From Ustilago trichophora (lineage: Eukaryota; Basidiomycota; Ustilaginomycetes; Ustilaginales; Ustilaginaceae), in assembly GCA_900323505.1 (NCBI GenBank), contig OOIN01000025.1, positions 620,001 to 684,000 of the forward strand: a stretch of 64,000 nt of DNA, in the 5' to 3' direction. A program made the position numbers and the translations under genes. Positions 1 through 10,919 of this stretch are shown here, piece after piece; position 1 is the stretch's first letter; each line of letters opens with the position of its first letter. The notes under the pieces were generated by a model that did no database searches, had not been told where the DNA came from, and saw only the letters and a program-made list of their open reading frames with translations.

Positions 1-1504
1 CGCCCGACCACTTCTGATGCGTCAGTACATCGCATCCAATCTCGCGCTCCTTGCGCTGCACCAGCTCGACGTACGCCTTCATGCCCTCCTTGGCAAAGCC
101 GGCAGCGAAGAGGTCCGAGATGTAGGCATTCGAGTGGAGACCACCCAGGGTGATGAACTGCCACACGAAGCCCAGCTTGCCGAGATCCCAGACGTAGCTC
201 TTCATCTGTTCGGTGCTGAGCTTGGCAGCATCCCAGTTGAACGAGGGCGAAAGGTTGTATGCGAGCCACTGGTGCGGGCGGGCAGCCTTGACTCCCTCGG
301 CGAACTCCTTAGCCTGGGCAAGGATAGGCGACTTGGTCTCCATCCACAGCAGATCAGCATACGGACCAAACGCGATGGCACGGTTGATGGCGCAGTCGGT
401 ACCACCCTGGTATCGGTAGTAACCCTCACGGGTACGGCAGGCATCCCAGTCGAAGCCCACCTCGACGCCGAGGCTCTTAGCCTTGGCCTTGGCCTTGAGC
501 AGCGAGATGCCGATGACCTCCTTGCGGAAGGCCTCAGCCTCGGACTTCTTGCCCTTCTTCTCAAGCTCAGCGGCGACAGCGTCACCATAACGAACGGGCT
601 GGGCCTTGGCAAGCCACTCGTCCTCGAGAGCGATGAGCTTGGGGCCATCAGCACCCTCAGCCTCAGCACGGTTGAGGATATCGACAAGGGGCTCGAGGCT
701 GGTGTTGGTGGTACCAAGGATGAAGGCGTGGTCACGCTCGTCGACGTTGGTGGTGATCAGGGTGGCAGCTTCCGAATCGGTACGCGCAACGACGAGGTTC
801 TCGACACCCATAATGTCGTACTGGAGTCGGATAGCAACCAGACGGTTGATGTGCTCCTGGATAGGGACCAGCACCTTACCGGCCATGTGACCACACTTCT
901 TGGTGCCTGGTGCCTGGTCCTCAATGTGGATACCAGCAGCTCCCTTCTCGACAAAGAGCTTGGTGAGCTTCATGACAGCAGTGAGACCACCGTGTCCCGT
1001 GTCGGCATCGGCGACGATAGGGCGGAGGTAGTCGACCACGGGGGTCTTGGCGCGCTGCTCGGCCGACATGTTGGATCGCTCCTCGCGTTGCTTGCGGTCG
1101 TGGAAGAGTTGAGCCATGAAGAGGTGCTCCACTTTGAGGGGGACAGTGTTGTAGGGGTAGTCGGCAAGATCGGGACCGGGCTCGTTGGTCGACGAGGCGG
1201 TCGACGAGCACTGCCATCCGGAAACGTAGACAGTCTCGAGGTGCTTGGCCATCTGAGTCACCTGGACGGGGTCAAGCGCACCGTAAGTGTGCGAAGTGGT
1301 TCCCTTGGAAGCATGACCCTCGAGCGTCTTCCAGAGCTTCTGAGCCTGGGTGTTGGAAGGGTAGGTCTGCTTGAGCGTGCCTCGTTTCGAGACGACCTGC
1401 TCAGCAGTGTAGGGCCTGGTGGTGTTGGCGAAGCGAGGGTTCTTCCACCACTGCTTGACAGCCTCGACCTCTTCCTGGAAGAGTTTGAGCTCCTGGTCAG
1501 CCAT
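1..1504 (-). CDS. icl1: Isocitrate lyase (glyoxylate cycle), C-terminus outside window
   Basis: Cleaves isocitrate to glyoxylate and succinate, the first glyoxylate-cycle step used for growth on acetate or fatty acids. The minus-strand frame opens with ATG at 1504 (start [12 protein letters not shown]) and stays open without introns to base 2, giving about 501 codons. Fungal enzymes are about 545 residues, so roughly 45 C-terminal residues lie beyond the window edge. The catalytic signature K-K-C-G-H is at residues 202-206 (bases 887-901). The N-terminal WWKNPRF motif and a DADTGHGG metal/substrate stretch are also visible. Because the C-terminus is missing, a peroxisomal PTS1 signal cannot be judged. 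A TATA-like element (TATAAA on the coding strand, 1565-1570) lies about 60 bases upstream and a TATATA run is near 1701-1708. The plus-strand 547-codon frame here is an antisense shadow. Confidence 0.96.
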   Translation of the reverse strand, partial: MADQELKLFQEEVEAVKQWWKNPRFANTTRPYTAEQVVSKRGTLKQTYPSNTQAQKLWKTLEGHASKGTTSHTYGALDPVQVTQMAKHLETVYVSGWQCSSTASSTNEPGPDLADYPYNTVPLKVEHLFMAQLFHDRKQREERSNMSAEQRAKTPVVDYLRPIVADADTGHGGLTAVMKLTKLFVEKGAAGIHIEDQAPGTKKCGHMAGKVLVPIQEHINRLVAIRLQYDIMGVENLVVARTDSEAATLITTNVDERDHAFILGTTNTSLEPLVDILNRAEAEGADGPKLIALEDEWLAKAQPVRYGDAVAAELEKKGKKSEAEAFRKEVIGISLLKAKAKAKSLGVEVGFDWDACRTREGYYRYQGGTDCAINRAIAFGPYADLLWMETKSPILAQAKEFAEGVKAARPHQWLAYNLSPSFNWDAAKLSTEQMKSYVWDLGKLGFVWQFITLGGLHSNAYISDLFAAGFAKEGMKAYVELVQRKEREIGCDVLTHQKWSG

Positions 1505-3021
1505 GATTGCGATCAAGTTTTTCTAGCAAGGGAAATGCGGGGGATGAATGCTGCAAGACGTCACGTTTATAGAGAAATGACTTTTTGGTGGAGAGTAGCG
1601 TGTGCGGTAACGAAAAGTGTCGATAGAGTTCAACGACAAGCTGGAAGGGGGAAAGGATGAATGTAGCAAGTGAGAACGATGTGCCTGAAGCGTTTCAGAG
1701 GTATATATGAGTGTAAGCTTGCTTGGATCCTAGTCATCTCTCTGGTCTTCGAGGCGGAGCATACAGGGATCGCCGTTAACGGGCAGTGATGATGCGCGCT
1801 CGCCTTGCTGCATCTCAGAGCTGCTGACCGTCTTCTCTCCACACTCTGGGCAATCGGAGGGCAGGACAGGCAAAAGTGTTACCGTGACCCGGCAGCAGTG
1901 TGACTGTGCCGGACGAGCATCGTTGTTCGCAGTGGCACAAGACCGAAACAAGTGTTGAAACCCATCGGCGCAAGCGGACTGGAGTCCAGGCTGGTGAGGC
2001 AGTCGAGGCAGTCGAGGCTAGCAAGGCTCGAGAGATAGAGAGGTGGAGGGAGTTTTGTGCTCTCGACGAGTGTCCGGCTCTGTGTTAGCGCCTCGATCCC
2101 CGCAGTTGTGTTTAGGCACTCTCGCTAAGATTGCACCTGAGTCACGGGCCTTGGAACGCGAGATTGAACCGGTATCGCGCTCTGCTGCCTTGTTTCCGGC
2201 TTTTCAAATTCCCTCGTCCAGAATCCGCATGTGTGTGGAGAAATTTGGCAAAAATGGTCAGGGTCGTACAGAAAAAATTTCATGGCAGCATAGCGCTTTC
2301 TGCTGCACTCATCTTCTTTCACGCAGTTGACTCGAGAGGCATGGACTGCAGCAACTGGCAGTCTGGATGCGTTTCTTTTGCTCAGGTGTTGTTCGACTTA
2401 CGCCTTCGCTTGACTAGCCCCTCTCGTTCTCTGGCGTGAGCTTCATCTCCGATCCGCCCGCCGTCATCACCTCTGCTTCCGGCATCCAGAACGTGAAAGC
2501 CCGGTTGTCTTGTAGCCTAACAATTCCAGCCTCAACCTCCTTTCCTCTGCTTGTCTCTGTGCGATGCCTTCGCACCACCCATATTTATGTTCTTGCTCAA
2601 CAGTACACAGGGCTACATGGTTCAGTCTCATAGCAGATACGCGATTGAGCTCTCTGACCACCCGCGAGATGCCTCTGCTATGACCTTGTCACACGGAGAG
2701 CTTCCAAGTGGGAGGCTGGCACCAAAGTCGTCTGGGCTCGAGGCAGCGGCTTCAAACGGAGATTCGTGTTTGGATCGACTTGAAATCGAGCTTGCAAACT
2801 GACATCCTCGCAAATCCGTCTTTCGGTCGAGCCGCGTTGAACCATCCATTTCTTGCAAGATGTCTATCGCGCGAGTAGAAGAGCTTACACGCTCCCACGC
2901 TGTTCCGACTCCCGACATTATCGCACCAAAATTCTCCACACTCTCACTTTCTTCTTATGCGGCCCTCCGCCACGTCAACCAAGACCATAGATATAACGGG
3001 CGCAAAGCATACAATACAAGA
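1505..3021. other. Divergent intergenic region icl1 / TSR3
   Basis: A 1.5 kb spacer between two head-to-head genes. It holds TATA-like elements for icl1 (1565-1570 and 1701-1708) and a short direct repeat of gaggcagtc at about 1996-2018. An in-frame ATG at 2860 would add 54 residues to TSR3, but the added residues are not typical of the family. I see no other credible coding frame. Confidence 0.6.
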
Positions 3022-4110
3022 ATGGGCAAACCATCAACATCAGCAAGAGGCGGAAAGGGAGGTAGAGGAGGACTTGGTAGAGGCCGTGGGCGAGGCGGTC
3101 GTGGTGGAGGCCGAAACTTGGCAGATCGGTATGCTTCGGCATTCGAAACCGACAGCTGGAGACCTGAGAGCGCCATCGACGAACCAAGACGAGGGCGCGG
3201 ACGTAACGACTCGGACGAATCAGAAGAAGACTCTGAGGAAGAAGACGATAGCGAAGAAGACAGTTCCGACGACGAGAACCCATCAACACGGCGAGCCGCA
3301 GCTTCATCCAGCGATGAGGACGACGACGATGATGATGATGAAGAAGACTCTAGCGAGGCGGACAGCGACTACAACTCTGTCGATGGTGGCTCTGATGTCG
3401 AGTCAATAGATGTCCCAGTTGCCATGTGGGATTTTAACCATTGCGATCCCAAACGCTGCTCAGGAAAGAAGCTCTCTCGTCTTGGGCTTATTCAAGAACT
3501 TCGCGTGGGGCAAAAGTTCCGCGGTATCGTGCTCACCCCCAACGCCACCCAGACCCTCTCCCCCGCGGATGCTCACATCATCGCCGAGAACGGCGTTGCT
3601 GTCGTCGAATGCAGCTGGGCGCGTCTCGACGAGGTTCCGTTTGGCAAGCTCAAGAGTCCCAACGAGCGCCTTCTCCCACACATGATTGCTACCAACCCGG
3701 TCAACTACGGCAAGCCGATGAAGCTCAACTGCGTGGAAGCACTTGCGGCTGCATTCTATCTGTGCGAGATGCCGGCGCAGGGAAGATTGCTGTTGTCCAA
3801 GTTTGGATGGGGCGAGCACTTCCCCAAGATCAACGCGAGGTGGATCCGTGCCTATCGGGGTTGCAAGGATGCGCGTGAGGTGGACGAGTTGAGTCGTAAG
3901 ATGGTCGAGGAGGACCGATTGGAGAAGGAGGAGCAGAAGAAGCGCTTTGACGAGTCGGGCGGTATCCAGGGGACGCTCGATCGGATCGCAGATGAAGCTG
4001 CCGCAGCAGACGAGTTTGACAGCCAGGACGAGCGAGAAGCCGAAGACAGGGCGCTGCAGCAGGACTTTTCCAAAATCATCCGTATTACGGATCGCTCCGT
4101 CGAGCCTTGA
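3022..4110 (+). CDS. TSR3: 18S rRNA aminocarboxypropyltransferase Tsr3
   Basis: Transfers the acp group from S-adenosylmethionine to the hypermodified pseudouridine of 18S rRNA, a late cytoplasmic 40S maturation step. The product is 362 residues; yeast Tsr3 is about 313. The conserved core begins at MWDFNHCDPKRCSGKKL, followed by the VVECSWARLDEVPF and LLPHMIATNPVNYGKP blocks that form the SPOUT-like SAM fold. The N-terminus is a Gly/Arg-rich RGG-like tract (about residues 9-30) followed by long Asp/Glu/Ser runs, which are probably disordered. The C-terminus is charged. I chose the ATG at 3022 because MGK matches the usual family start; an in-frame ATG at 2860 is less likely. No intron is needed. 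Confidence 0.95.
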   Translation: MGKPSTSARGGKGGRGGLGRGRGRGGRGGGRNLADRYASAFETDSWRPESAIDEPRRGRGRNDSDESEEDSEEEDDSEEDSSDDENPSTRRAAASSSDEDDDDDDDEEDSSEADSDYNSVDGGSDVESIDVPVAMWDFNHCDPKRCSGKKLSRLGLIQELRVGQKFRGIVLTPNATQTLSPADAHIIAENGVAVVECSWARLDEVPFGKLKSPNERLLPHMIATNPVNYGKPMKLNCVEALAAAFYLCEMPAQGRLLLSKFGWGEHFPKINARWIRAYRGCKDAREVDELSRKMVEEDRLEKEEQKKRFDESGGIQGTLDRIADEAAAADEFDSQDEREAEDRALQQDFSKIIRITDRSVEP

Positions 4111-4947
4111 GCATCGTTTCATCTCATGTCATGCCCTGCATTTGTACTTGTACCATCGACACTGTCCCATCAAGCATCTTCTTTTACTGTACAGTACATA
4201 CGGAAGCTTAAGCGTGCCAGGGTCGCAATTCCGAACAACCCTCGGAGGTCAGCCGACAGCCCGATATTGACTCAAATCGGGTCGCTTGAGATACAGTTGT
4301 ACAAGATTAAGCAGGTGAGCTGACCGAGTTGACCGGTAGAGATCACGCCCCTGAATGAGTCGGGCGAATAGAAGCAAGCAATCAAGTGCCGGCGATCTGG
4401 TTCAGCTTGCGCAAAGGAGCAGAGCAGCAAAAAGCAGCAGAAAGCGACCGATTCGAAATTCCAAGAGGCTGAAAAATTGATGCATGCACGAAGAGTGCAA
4501 AAATGAGACAACGATGACTTCACCTATGCAGCTTGGCTTTTTGCAACTGCAGCAGATCATCAGCCACCTCGATTGGCAGTGATTGCACAACGGTCGATCT
4601 CTCTTGACAATTGATCGATTCTTTGCCTTTATCATTCGGAAGGACAGGTTGCGAGTTGCGACCGCAAGATCGGAAGTGATCATGTCTCAAAGATCAGGAA
4701 GCTTTTTTGGTGGGGCCTGATGACGACGAGGTGCTTGGCACAAGTCGAAGGCGGGGAGAAGGTTGCCATGGAAGGAAAAAAGCATTCTCGCAGCGAGCAG
4801 TCTAAGAAGAGAGCTTGGGTGCTGCATCGATCGAGTTGGAAAAAAAATCAAAGTCGACATTCCTATCCTGTTTCTGTTGCTGATTCGGAAAATCAAATTG
4901 AGCCTGTTGAAAGATTCATGCGGAGGGCACTAGCAAGCTAATGGAAA

Positions 4948-4985
4948 ACACCACCACCACCACCACCGCCGCCGCCGCCGCCGCG
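4948..4985. repeat. CAC/CGC trinucleotide microsatellite
   Basis: Uninterrupted CAC units run directly into CGC units, about 38 bases. Noncoding context. Confidence 0.85.
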
Positions 4986-5870
4986 ATCGTCTTTGATGAC
5001 AGCCAAGAGGCGTGCGTGTGAGCAATCATCTGTGATCACTGGCTAAGCATCATCATTCTTACCTCTTGTGCAGCGACATCGGCTGGGCTTCTTCTTGGCG
5101 GCTTCCTCGCCGTCAAACGAGAGAAGAAGCGCTTAGCGAGGCCCTGGCTGGATTCTGTAGCCGCATCTAAGCGACGCCTGGTTAATTCACATCTGCACAC
5201 ACATTTACACAGATGCATTCTTCGGGCTTTGCTGCGATTCCAGAACGATCGCAGACGATAAGTGCCTTGCCTTGTGGACGATAAGAGCTTCTTGACTTCT
5301 ATACGTCAGCATCACATGGCAACCGCAGCCAAATATGGACTGCCTTTTTTTGCCTCTCTTCATTGAAAGCTGTCAGTGATCCAAGCGACGTAAGGTTTGA
5401 CCTCGCTCGCTGGCTGGCTTTAGATGCGGGGCAAGGGTAAATGGTGGTAGCGAGCGAGCGAGTGAATGAATGAAAGAAAGAACCGAACGTGGCCAGGGGG
5501 GGGCTGTGTGGTGGAATCGATATCGGCCACTAATGATCCGCAGGGTTGTGCGTTGTGCAGCCTCGCTAAAGAGATGAGGGTCAAGACCAAATCATGTCGA
5601 TGTTGATGGACACAAAGAAAGGCGACATCGGAGTCGCTTGGCTGTTTGGTGGGATAAAAACAAAAGACGCCTGTCTGGCCTAGATTTTGGAGAAGAACTG
5701 CTGTTGTTGTGCCAAAGTGATTTGTGATTTCATGAAGTTTGAATGGCCGTGCTGTGGTGCTGTGCTGTGGCTGCTGCTGTTGCGTTGAATTTTTGTGCAT
5801 CGAAATCTTGAGAATTTTATGCGTTTGCGAGGTTGCAGATTTGCGAGCGTGCTTTTGCGTCACTGTGTCT

Positions 5871-5873
<3 letters not shown>

Positions 5874-5901
<28 letters not shown>
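5874..5901. repeat. 28-base poly-T run
   Basis: A continuous homopolymer in intergenic DNA. Its length may be imprecise in assemblies. Confidence 0.85.
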
Positions 5902-5904
<3 letters not shown>

Positions 5905-6865
5905 TTCTAGCAAAGCCGGGCCAAGCAATCAAGGCAACTGTATTTCCTGAGCGACAGTTTTTCAAGTTCAGCTCGCAGAGAGCTGCATGCAAGCCATGCG
6001 TGACAGCCACTCTCTTGTCCTCCTTGGCCATTTCAATGCCCACGCTCACGTTTCGACCAAGAAACAGCAACAAGTCGTCCTTGACAGCTCAAGCCATCAT
6101 TGCCATTGCCAATTGCCAATTGCCATGGTCAATCCTCTTCGCTAGCTTGCTCCTCTTCATTCCCGCCATCCACAATCATCTCCCTCCGTCTTCGTGCACT
6201 CCACTGCTGCATCTCGTCCTTTCCTTCATCTATACCCTGCCAGCGTGTACGCATTCGCTCGCAATCGTCCAGCATCCACCCTTGACGCTTCTTACATATC
6301 CGCCGTTCATCCCGAATCCGACCTTCTTTCGACCCCGTCCACGATACACGCCTTCCCATTAGTCGACGCTCTCGGATCTTGACGGCTGCTGCATTAACCT
6401 TTCAACCTTCAACCTACTTATCATCAAGCTCTAGCTTCCTTTGGTGTGACAAGCTCGAAAGCTTGTGCTGCAAGACCTCCGTTACGCAACGGACACGAAC
6501 AAGCTCGCTTTGCTCAATCTGCATTCTGCTACCAACCAAAGCTACCAAAACTAAAGTCGCACAAGCCAGATTGTGCTCTCCCCTTTGAGGCTGTCACGTT
6601 CTGCCTTCCGCCTGTCAAAATCACATTGACGAGGCTTGTGCGCTGCCTCGCTTCGGATTTACCGCAGGAGCTTCTACATTGCGCACAACGGCTTATCATT
6701 CTCTTGACCCACCGACGCATTCGGTCAAAGCACAGCTGCTGGCATCCAAATCGTTCGAACATTGCAGATAACAAAAGCCTACATTGAATCGTATCATATC
6801 GTATCGTATCGTATCGAATCAATTGTAGCTGCACTTCGACTGGCCATCCTTTGTAGCACGTCAAC

Positions 6866-7969
6866 ATGGCAGCACAACCCGACACCGTGGCGCAGGATGC
6901 GCAGCCGCCTAGCCCGGAACGAGGCGCCAATGCATCTCACCAACAAGCTTCCTCCTCCTCGTCTTCCCAACCGCGCTTCATTACCGCCAACCCTTTTCGT
7001 CGTTCCTCTTCAAGCTTTTCAGGTGGTGGTGTGCTAGCTCGATTAACAAGCTCTTCTTCCACCCGCGCACAGACTTTCTCTTCTGCAGAAGCTGAAGCTA
7101 GCACAAGCGCAGAATCGCGCGAAACGAGACCTTCCATTGGCAGACGCATCTCGTCGCGAACATCCCGCAAATCAACCGACGCAACCACGGGCGCCAACTT
7201 GGCCGAACTCAGCAAACCTACAGGCAAGTTCAAAAGCGGCATCAAGTGGCACTCGCAACACACTCCCGAGCCCTTTATGGAAGTTTCAGATAGCACAGCT
7301 GCGGAACGCCAACTCGCCTCGTCCATGGAAGTACAGGCTGCGCTTGCTTCGGGCAGCACAGCTGCCGCCCAAGCACACGCACAAAACCGTGGTCTGGGTC
7401 AGCCCATCTTTCAGCATCAACCTCGTACATCCTCCACCTCTCCGCCTTCCACAAAGTCAGCCTCCCAACTCCCAACTGTCTCCCAGACCATCTCGGCGCT
7501 TGGCAACAGCGGTATTCATCCAGAGATTCTCGGTAGCACCAGTCCATCAACGATGCAGCAACCTTCAACACCACCTCCGGCTACCACGGATGCCATCTCG
7601 AAAGATGTGTCGGATCAAGACGTCGTCACAGGAACAATGAGCGGTGATGGTGCTACGCCGTGTATGACGCCACCAGCCAAGAGCAGAGAAGCTTCCCAAG
7701 CAGAGCAAGGCGCCGAGGTCAACATGGTGGCGCGAGCTGCCCAGCTCGTTCTCGAAGCTGCTCGTCAACAGGCTCGTGTCGAGACCCGAAAGAAAGGCAA
7801 GTCGGCCCCAGCTTCTCCCAAACGCATCGGTTCCAGCCTTTCGCCTATCACCACCACCAATCAGCACAACAGCGCCGTTGAAGAGGACATCACGCAGTCC
7901 AACCAGCCCGAAAGTGAGCTCTCGCGTACTCCTTCACAGCGCGCCCGTTCCAAGTCGGATGCCGGTTGA
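6866..7969 (+). CDS. Serine-rich disordered protein, upstream part (ends at in-frame TGA)
   Basis: ATG at 6866 (caacATGGC context) opens 367 codons rich in Ser, Pro, Thr, Ala and Gln, with no domain I recognise. The frame ends at a TGA at 7967-7969. The next 13 codons are open in the same frame and run straight into the 778-codon frame at 8009-10345, so the two frames are probably one gene of about 1,160 codons. A GTGAGC donor at 7914 paired with an AG at 7969-7970 would remove 57 bases in frame and delete the TGA. That acceptor (GAG) is weak and the intron would be very short. Alternatives are stop readthrough, a nonsense mutation, a sequence error, or a genuinely separate short protein. Confidence 0.6.
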   Translation: MAAQPDTVAQDAQPPSPERGANASHQQASSSSSSQPRFITANPFRRSSSSFSGGGVLARLTSSSSTRAQTFSSAEAEASTSAESRETRPSIGRRISSRTSRKSTDATTGANLAELSKPTGKFKSGIKWHSQHTPEPFMEVSDSTAAERQLASSMEVQAALASGSTAAAQAHAQNRGLGQPIFQHQPRTSSTSPPSTKSASQLPTVSQTISALGNSGIHPEILGSTSPSTMQQPSTPPPATTDAISKDVSDQDVVTGTMSGDGATPCMTPPAKSREASQAEQGAEVNMVARAAQLVLEAARQQARVETRKKGKSAPASPKRIGSSLSPITTTNQHNSAVEEDITQSNQPESELSRTPSQRARSKSDAG

Positions 7970-7970
7970 G
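7914..7970 (+). other. Candidate short in-frame intron spanning the TGA
   Basis: The donor GTGAGC matches the fungal consensus, the length of 57 is a multiple of three, and removal eliminates the TGA at 7967-7969. The acceptor is GAG rather than YAG and no clear branch point is visible, so this is only one hypothesis. Confidence 0.25.
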
Positions 7971-8008
7971 AGACGCAGATCAAGAGACGCAAAAGTTTCC
8001 TTCGTGCC

Positions 8009-10345
8009 ATGAGCTCACGTTCGCGTCGGAACAAGTCTGAAAGTTCCAACGACTCTCAAGGCGGCTCCGAGACGCCCACTCCAGCGCCCAGCAGTCCTAC
8101 GATTGGCTCGGGCACTTCTTCAGGAACTGCAACGCCAGGCCGACGACGAAGGTATGCCGACACGCGCGACTTGGACTTGCTCGCTCGCGAACTCGCCGCC
8201 GAAGCCATCGCCGAGCAGATCTCTCAGCCTCCATTTGCACGTGCCAGCCGCAGCGGAAGCTCGTCACCCCACCGCACCAAAGCTGGTCCTGGCGCCTTAA
8301 ATGACCCGCGCCGTCGATCCTTCCCTAGCATTCTTGAGGACGCGCCTCTCCAGGACGACAGCATCAGTCCTCTTTCCGCTACTTCCAACGGTCTCAAGCC
8401 TATGACACCTCTTCACTCCTCACGTTTCAATGCGCGCGCAAGGGCTCTTGAAGGATTGAGCATGACAGGTATCGGTGCAGCCAAGCCAACACCTGGCTCC
8501 CCTGCTGATCCTACCAATGGAATGGTTCCAAAGGAGATGTTCTTGGGTCTCGGCGGCTCCCCTTACCCAAGCCTTCCGCCTGTCACTTCTCGTTCGGCTA
8601 GCGTGACCCTGGACAATACCGATCCCTTCGGCATTCCCCTCACCCAGGAAAACTCGCCTTTCGACGCTACCATGGCCTACGCCAACAAGACCCACGTCTA
8701 TCATACCCCGAACCAGGTGGCCGTATCACGCAGTCTCTCTGGCGCCTCGACTTGGTCTGCATCGCAGACGTCGCCCAACAACAGCAAACGTCGTCCAGTC
8801 CTTACTATGACAATGAACGATCCGCAGGCCGAGCTGCAGGGCCTGACCAAGCCACCTAAGCAAGGCGGCAGCAAGCGATTGACGCCGTTCGGAAGTCGTG
8901 CCAGCAGCCGAGCGCCGAGTCCGAGCCCCTCTTTCACCAATCTCAAGCAAGCCGCTGCTGCTCAGAAGCAATTCGCTGAAGATGAGTCTACTGGTGTCAA
9001 GGATCAAGTTCAGATTGACGCGACAAGATCAAACGTTGATAGCAAAGAGCTCCCCGCCATCACTGCCGACGATGGTGGTCTGCGCCAAGACGAGGCTAGC
9101 GTCAATGTGCCCAGCAGGCGCACCTCGATGGCGCCGTCCGAGGTGAGCACTCATCCTGCATTGGCGGTTTCCGCCAAGTCGAGCAAGATGAATCGTCTTT
9201 CCACCATGTTCCGCTCCAACAGATCCAAAGTGCAGGTCGACACTGTCTCTAGCGTCAAGGACCCTTCTCATCATGCTTCTTCCACTACGTCGCCAGACAT
9301 GAGTGTCTATGCTACACCCTCTGCCGAGACCCCGGCTCAATCCCTGTCACCGCAGTCGGCTGCGGTCTCTGCAGGTAGCGATGCCGATGTCTCACCCGTT
9401 GCGTTCCGTGCTGTGGATCTTCCACCGACGCAAGACACTTCTCGCCGAAGTAAGCCGTCGAGCGCCAACGCTAGCCGACGTTCAAGCATGGCTCTCGACT
9501 CGGTGGAGCGGCCCACGCAGAAGAAGCGGCCCATCCGAGCACTCTTGCGCCGACTCAGCAGTTTTAGCTCCAAGAGCGAGAAGGAAACCAACAGTGCCAA
9601 GGCCAACTTCCCTGACGCAACCACGATGCCCGTGGTGGATATGGAGAAGTTGAAGCAGCTCAGCAAGGCTGAGGGCTCGACTGACTCGAGCGAGACGCGC
9701 ATCACCAATGCTGTCGAGTCTTCCGTCGAGCCTACCCAGGATATTGCGACCGTAGAGTCGGAGCTTGCTCCTCGAATTCAGGGCCTGGACCTTTCGAAAG
9801 CTTCTCCTGCACCTGTCAATGAGGAGATGGCCAAGAACGGATTTGGTACTCGATCTGCTTACAAGCTCGGAAGCAGCGGCGACTCAAAGGCTGTTGTTGA
9901 GGCGAAGCAGAAGGATACTGCTGAATCGGAACACAAGGCAGCGGCATCGAGCATCACGGATGAAGACAAGGAATCGAGCAAAGAGGATGGATGGGAACGT
10001 CCGCGCCCTTCTCAAATCCTCCGCGCTGACTCTCAGACGCCCTCGTCAGAAGACTCGTTCTTCCTTGGCAGCGGACATAGCACCATGAGCCGTCCTGGCA
10101 GTGGAGCGCTCATGAAGCACGGAAGCGAAAGTGCAATCAGTGAAGAACTGCACACTCCGGACCCTTCTACTGCTCACCTACCCCAGGCAAAGGTCGACCA
10201 AATCATGCTGGAAGAAGATGCTCTCTCGTCCACCGTCAGCAGCGTTACCGCAGCTGCGGCAAAGGTGATGGCTAATAATGAAGAAGCCAATGGGCCTGTG
10301 GTGACGGCTGTTCCGTCTGACGAGATGCACCAGGTTGCGGTGTAG
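8009..10345 (+). CDS. Serine-rich disordered protein, downstream part (same frame as 6866)
   Basis: This 778-codon frame starts at an ATG at 8009, but it is open further upstream to the TGA at 7967 through a basic segment (KRRKSFLRAM). That upstream coding-like sequence argues the ATG is internal to a larger gene. Composition is Ser/Ala/Pro/Thr-rich with scattered basic patches such as RRRRYADTRDLDLLARELAAEA (a likely short helix) and KKRPIRALLRRLSSFSSKS, which look like kinase-site-rich scaffold segments. There is no signal peptide, membrane helix or known domain. Function unknown; it is probably a lineage-restricted regulatory or scaffold protein. Confidence 0.7.
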   Translation: MSSRSRRNKSESSNDSQGGSETPTPAPSSPTIGSGTSSGTATPGRRRRYADTRDLDLLARELAAEAIAEQISQPPFARASRSGSSSPHRTKAGPGALNDPRRRSFPSILEDAPLQDDSISPLSATSNGLKPMTPLHSSRFNARARALEGLSMTGIGAAKPTPGSPADPTNGMVPKEMFLGLGGSPYPSLPPVTSRSASVTLDNTDPFGIPLTQENSPFDATMAYANKTHVYHTPNQVAVSRSLSGASTWSASQTSPNNSKRRPVLTMTMNDPQAELQGLTKPPKQGGSKRLTPFGSRASSRAPSPSPSFTNLKQAAAAQKQFAEDESTGVKDQVQIDATRSNVDSKELPAITADDGGLRQDEASVNVPSRRTSMAPSEVSTHPALAVSAKSSKMNRLSTMFRSNRSKVQVDTVSSVKDPSHHASSTTSPDMSVYATPSAETPAQSLSPQSAAVSAGSDADVSPVAFRAVDLPPTQDTSRRSKPSSANASRRSSMALDSVERPTQKKRPIRALLRRLSSFSSKSEKETNSAKANFPDATTMPVVDMEKLKQLSKAEGSTDSSETRITNAVESSVEPTQDIATVESELAPRIQGLDLSKASPAPVNEEMAKNGFGTRSAYKLGSSGDSKAVVEAKQKDTAESEHKAAASSITDEDKESSKEDGWERPRPSQILRADSQTPSSEDSFFLGSGHSTMSRPGSGALMKHGSESAISEELHTPDPSTAHLPQAKVDQIMLEEDALSSTVSSVTAAAAKVMANNEEANGPVVTAVPSDEMHQVAV

Positions 10346-10919
10346 GCGATAGATGGACATTACTCTTTCTCTTGCTTTCTTTGACGAAATGCCATTCAAT
10401 ACCAAGATGACCCATCGAGTGACGTTTGCAGAACAGCGGTCATAAGATCATCATGCTGTCCTTTCAATCCTAGCCCCGGCGACAGCGCTGGAACTGTGAG
10501 TCGGTTGGGCAGGTGAGGTATTCGAGGCAAAGGTGGCAACTTGCTGTCACTCCGGACTTAGAGATTCCCTTTTTTATTAAAAATAAAAAATAAAATATAT
10601 ATATATATTTAGTGACAGCGGGAAAATGTCAGAGCCACGAAGCAACTTATTGTCGAAGTCAGCTCTGGCGACTCGGAGATATATGTGGCACCATTCGGGA
10701 TGCACGGCTGCGCCAAATCTCCTTGAAAGCGGACTCCGGAGAGATGACGCTTCAATGAAATCCTATTGTGTGGATCTACCCGGATCAAGTAGCCGTTGTG
10801 ACGGGTGAGAGAGGGTATAAAAGAGAAGCCAAAATCCAACACCGGAGACGATTCTGTTGGTCCGTCAACTCCCACTTCAACTTCAAAGGCAATTCTCGAC
10901 AGTTAAGAACTCAACGAAC
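10346..10919 (+). promoter_or_regulatory. Intergenic region with TATA box for the reductase gene
   Basis: It contains an AT-rich tract with TA dinucleotides at about 10570-10611. A clear TATAAAA at 10816-10822 lies about 98 bases before the ATG of the downstream reductase. No coding frame is credible. Confidence 0.55.

Larger units (their letters stand above)
4111..6865. other. Gene-poor 2.75 kb interval with simple repeats
   Basis: No frame here looks protein-coding. The interval contains a CAC/CGC trinucleotide tract (about 4948-4985), GAGC/GAAT/GAAA tetranucleotide runs (about 5446-5482), a 28-base T run (5874-5901) and TATCG pentamers just before the next gene (about 6789-6816). The 217-codon minus frame across the T run is an artefact that encodes poly-lysine. 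The 3' part probably contains the promoter and 5' UTR of the downstream serine-rich gene. Confidence 0.6.

Noticed and set aside
17..1660. 547-codon plus-strand frame
   Set aside because: Antisense to isocitrate lyase, whose minus-strand frame has KKCGH and full family identity.
5420..6073. 217-codon minus frame with poly-lysine
   Set aside because: Created by reading through the 28-base T run; no gene-like features.
10566..10612. AT-rich tract as a possible origin or centromere remnant
   Set aside because: Under 50 bases, isolated, in ordinary intergenic DNA.
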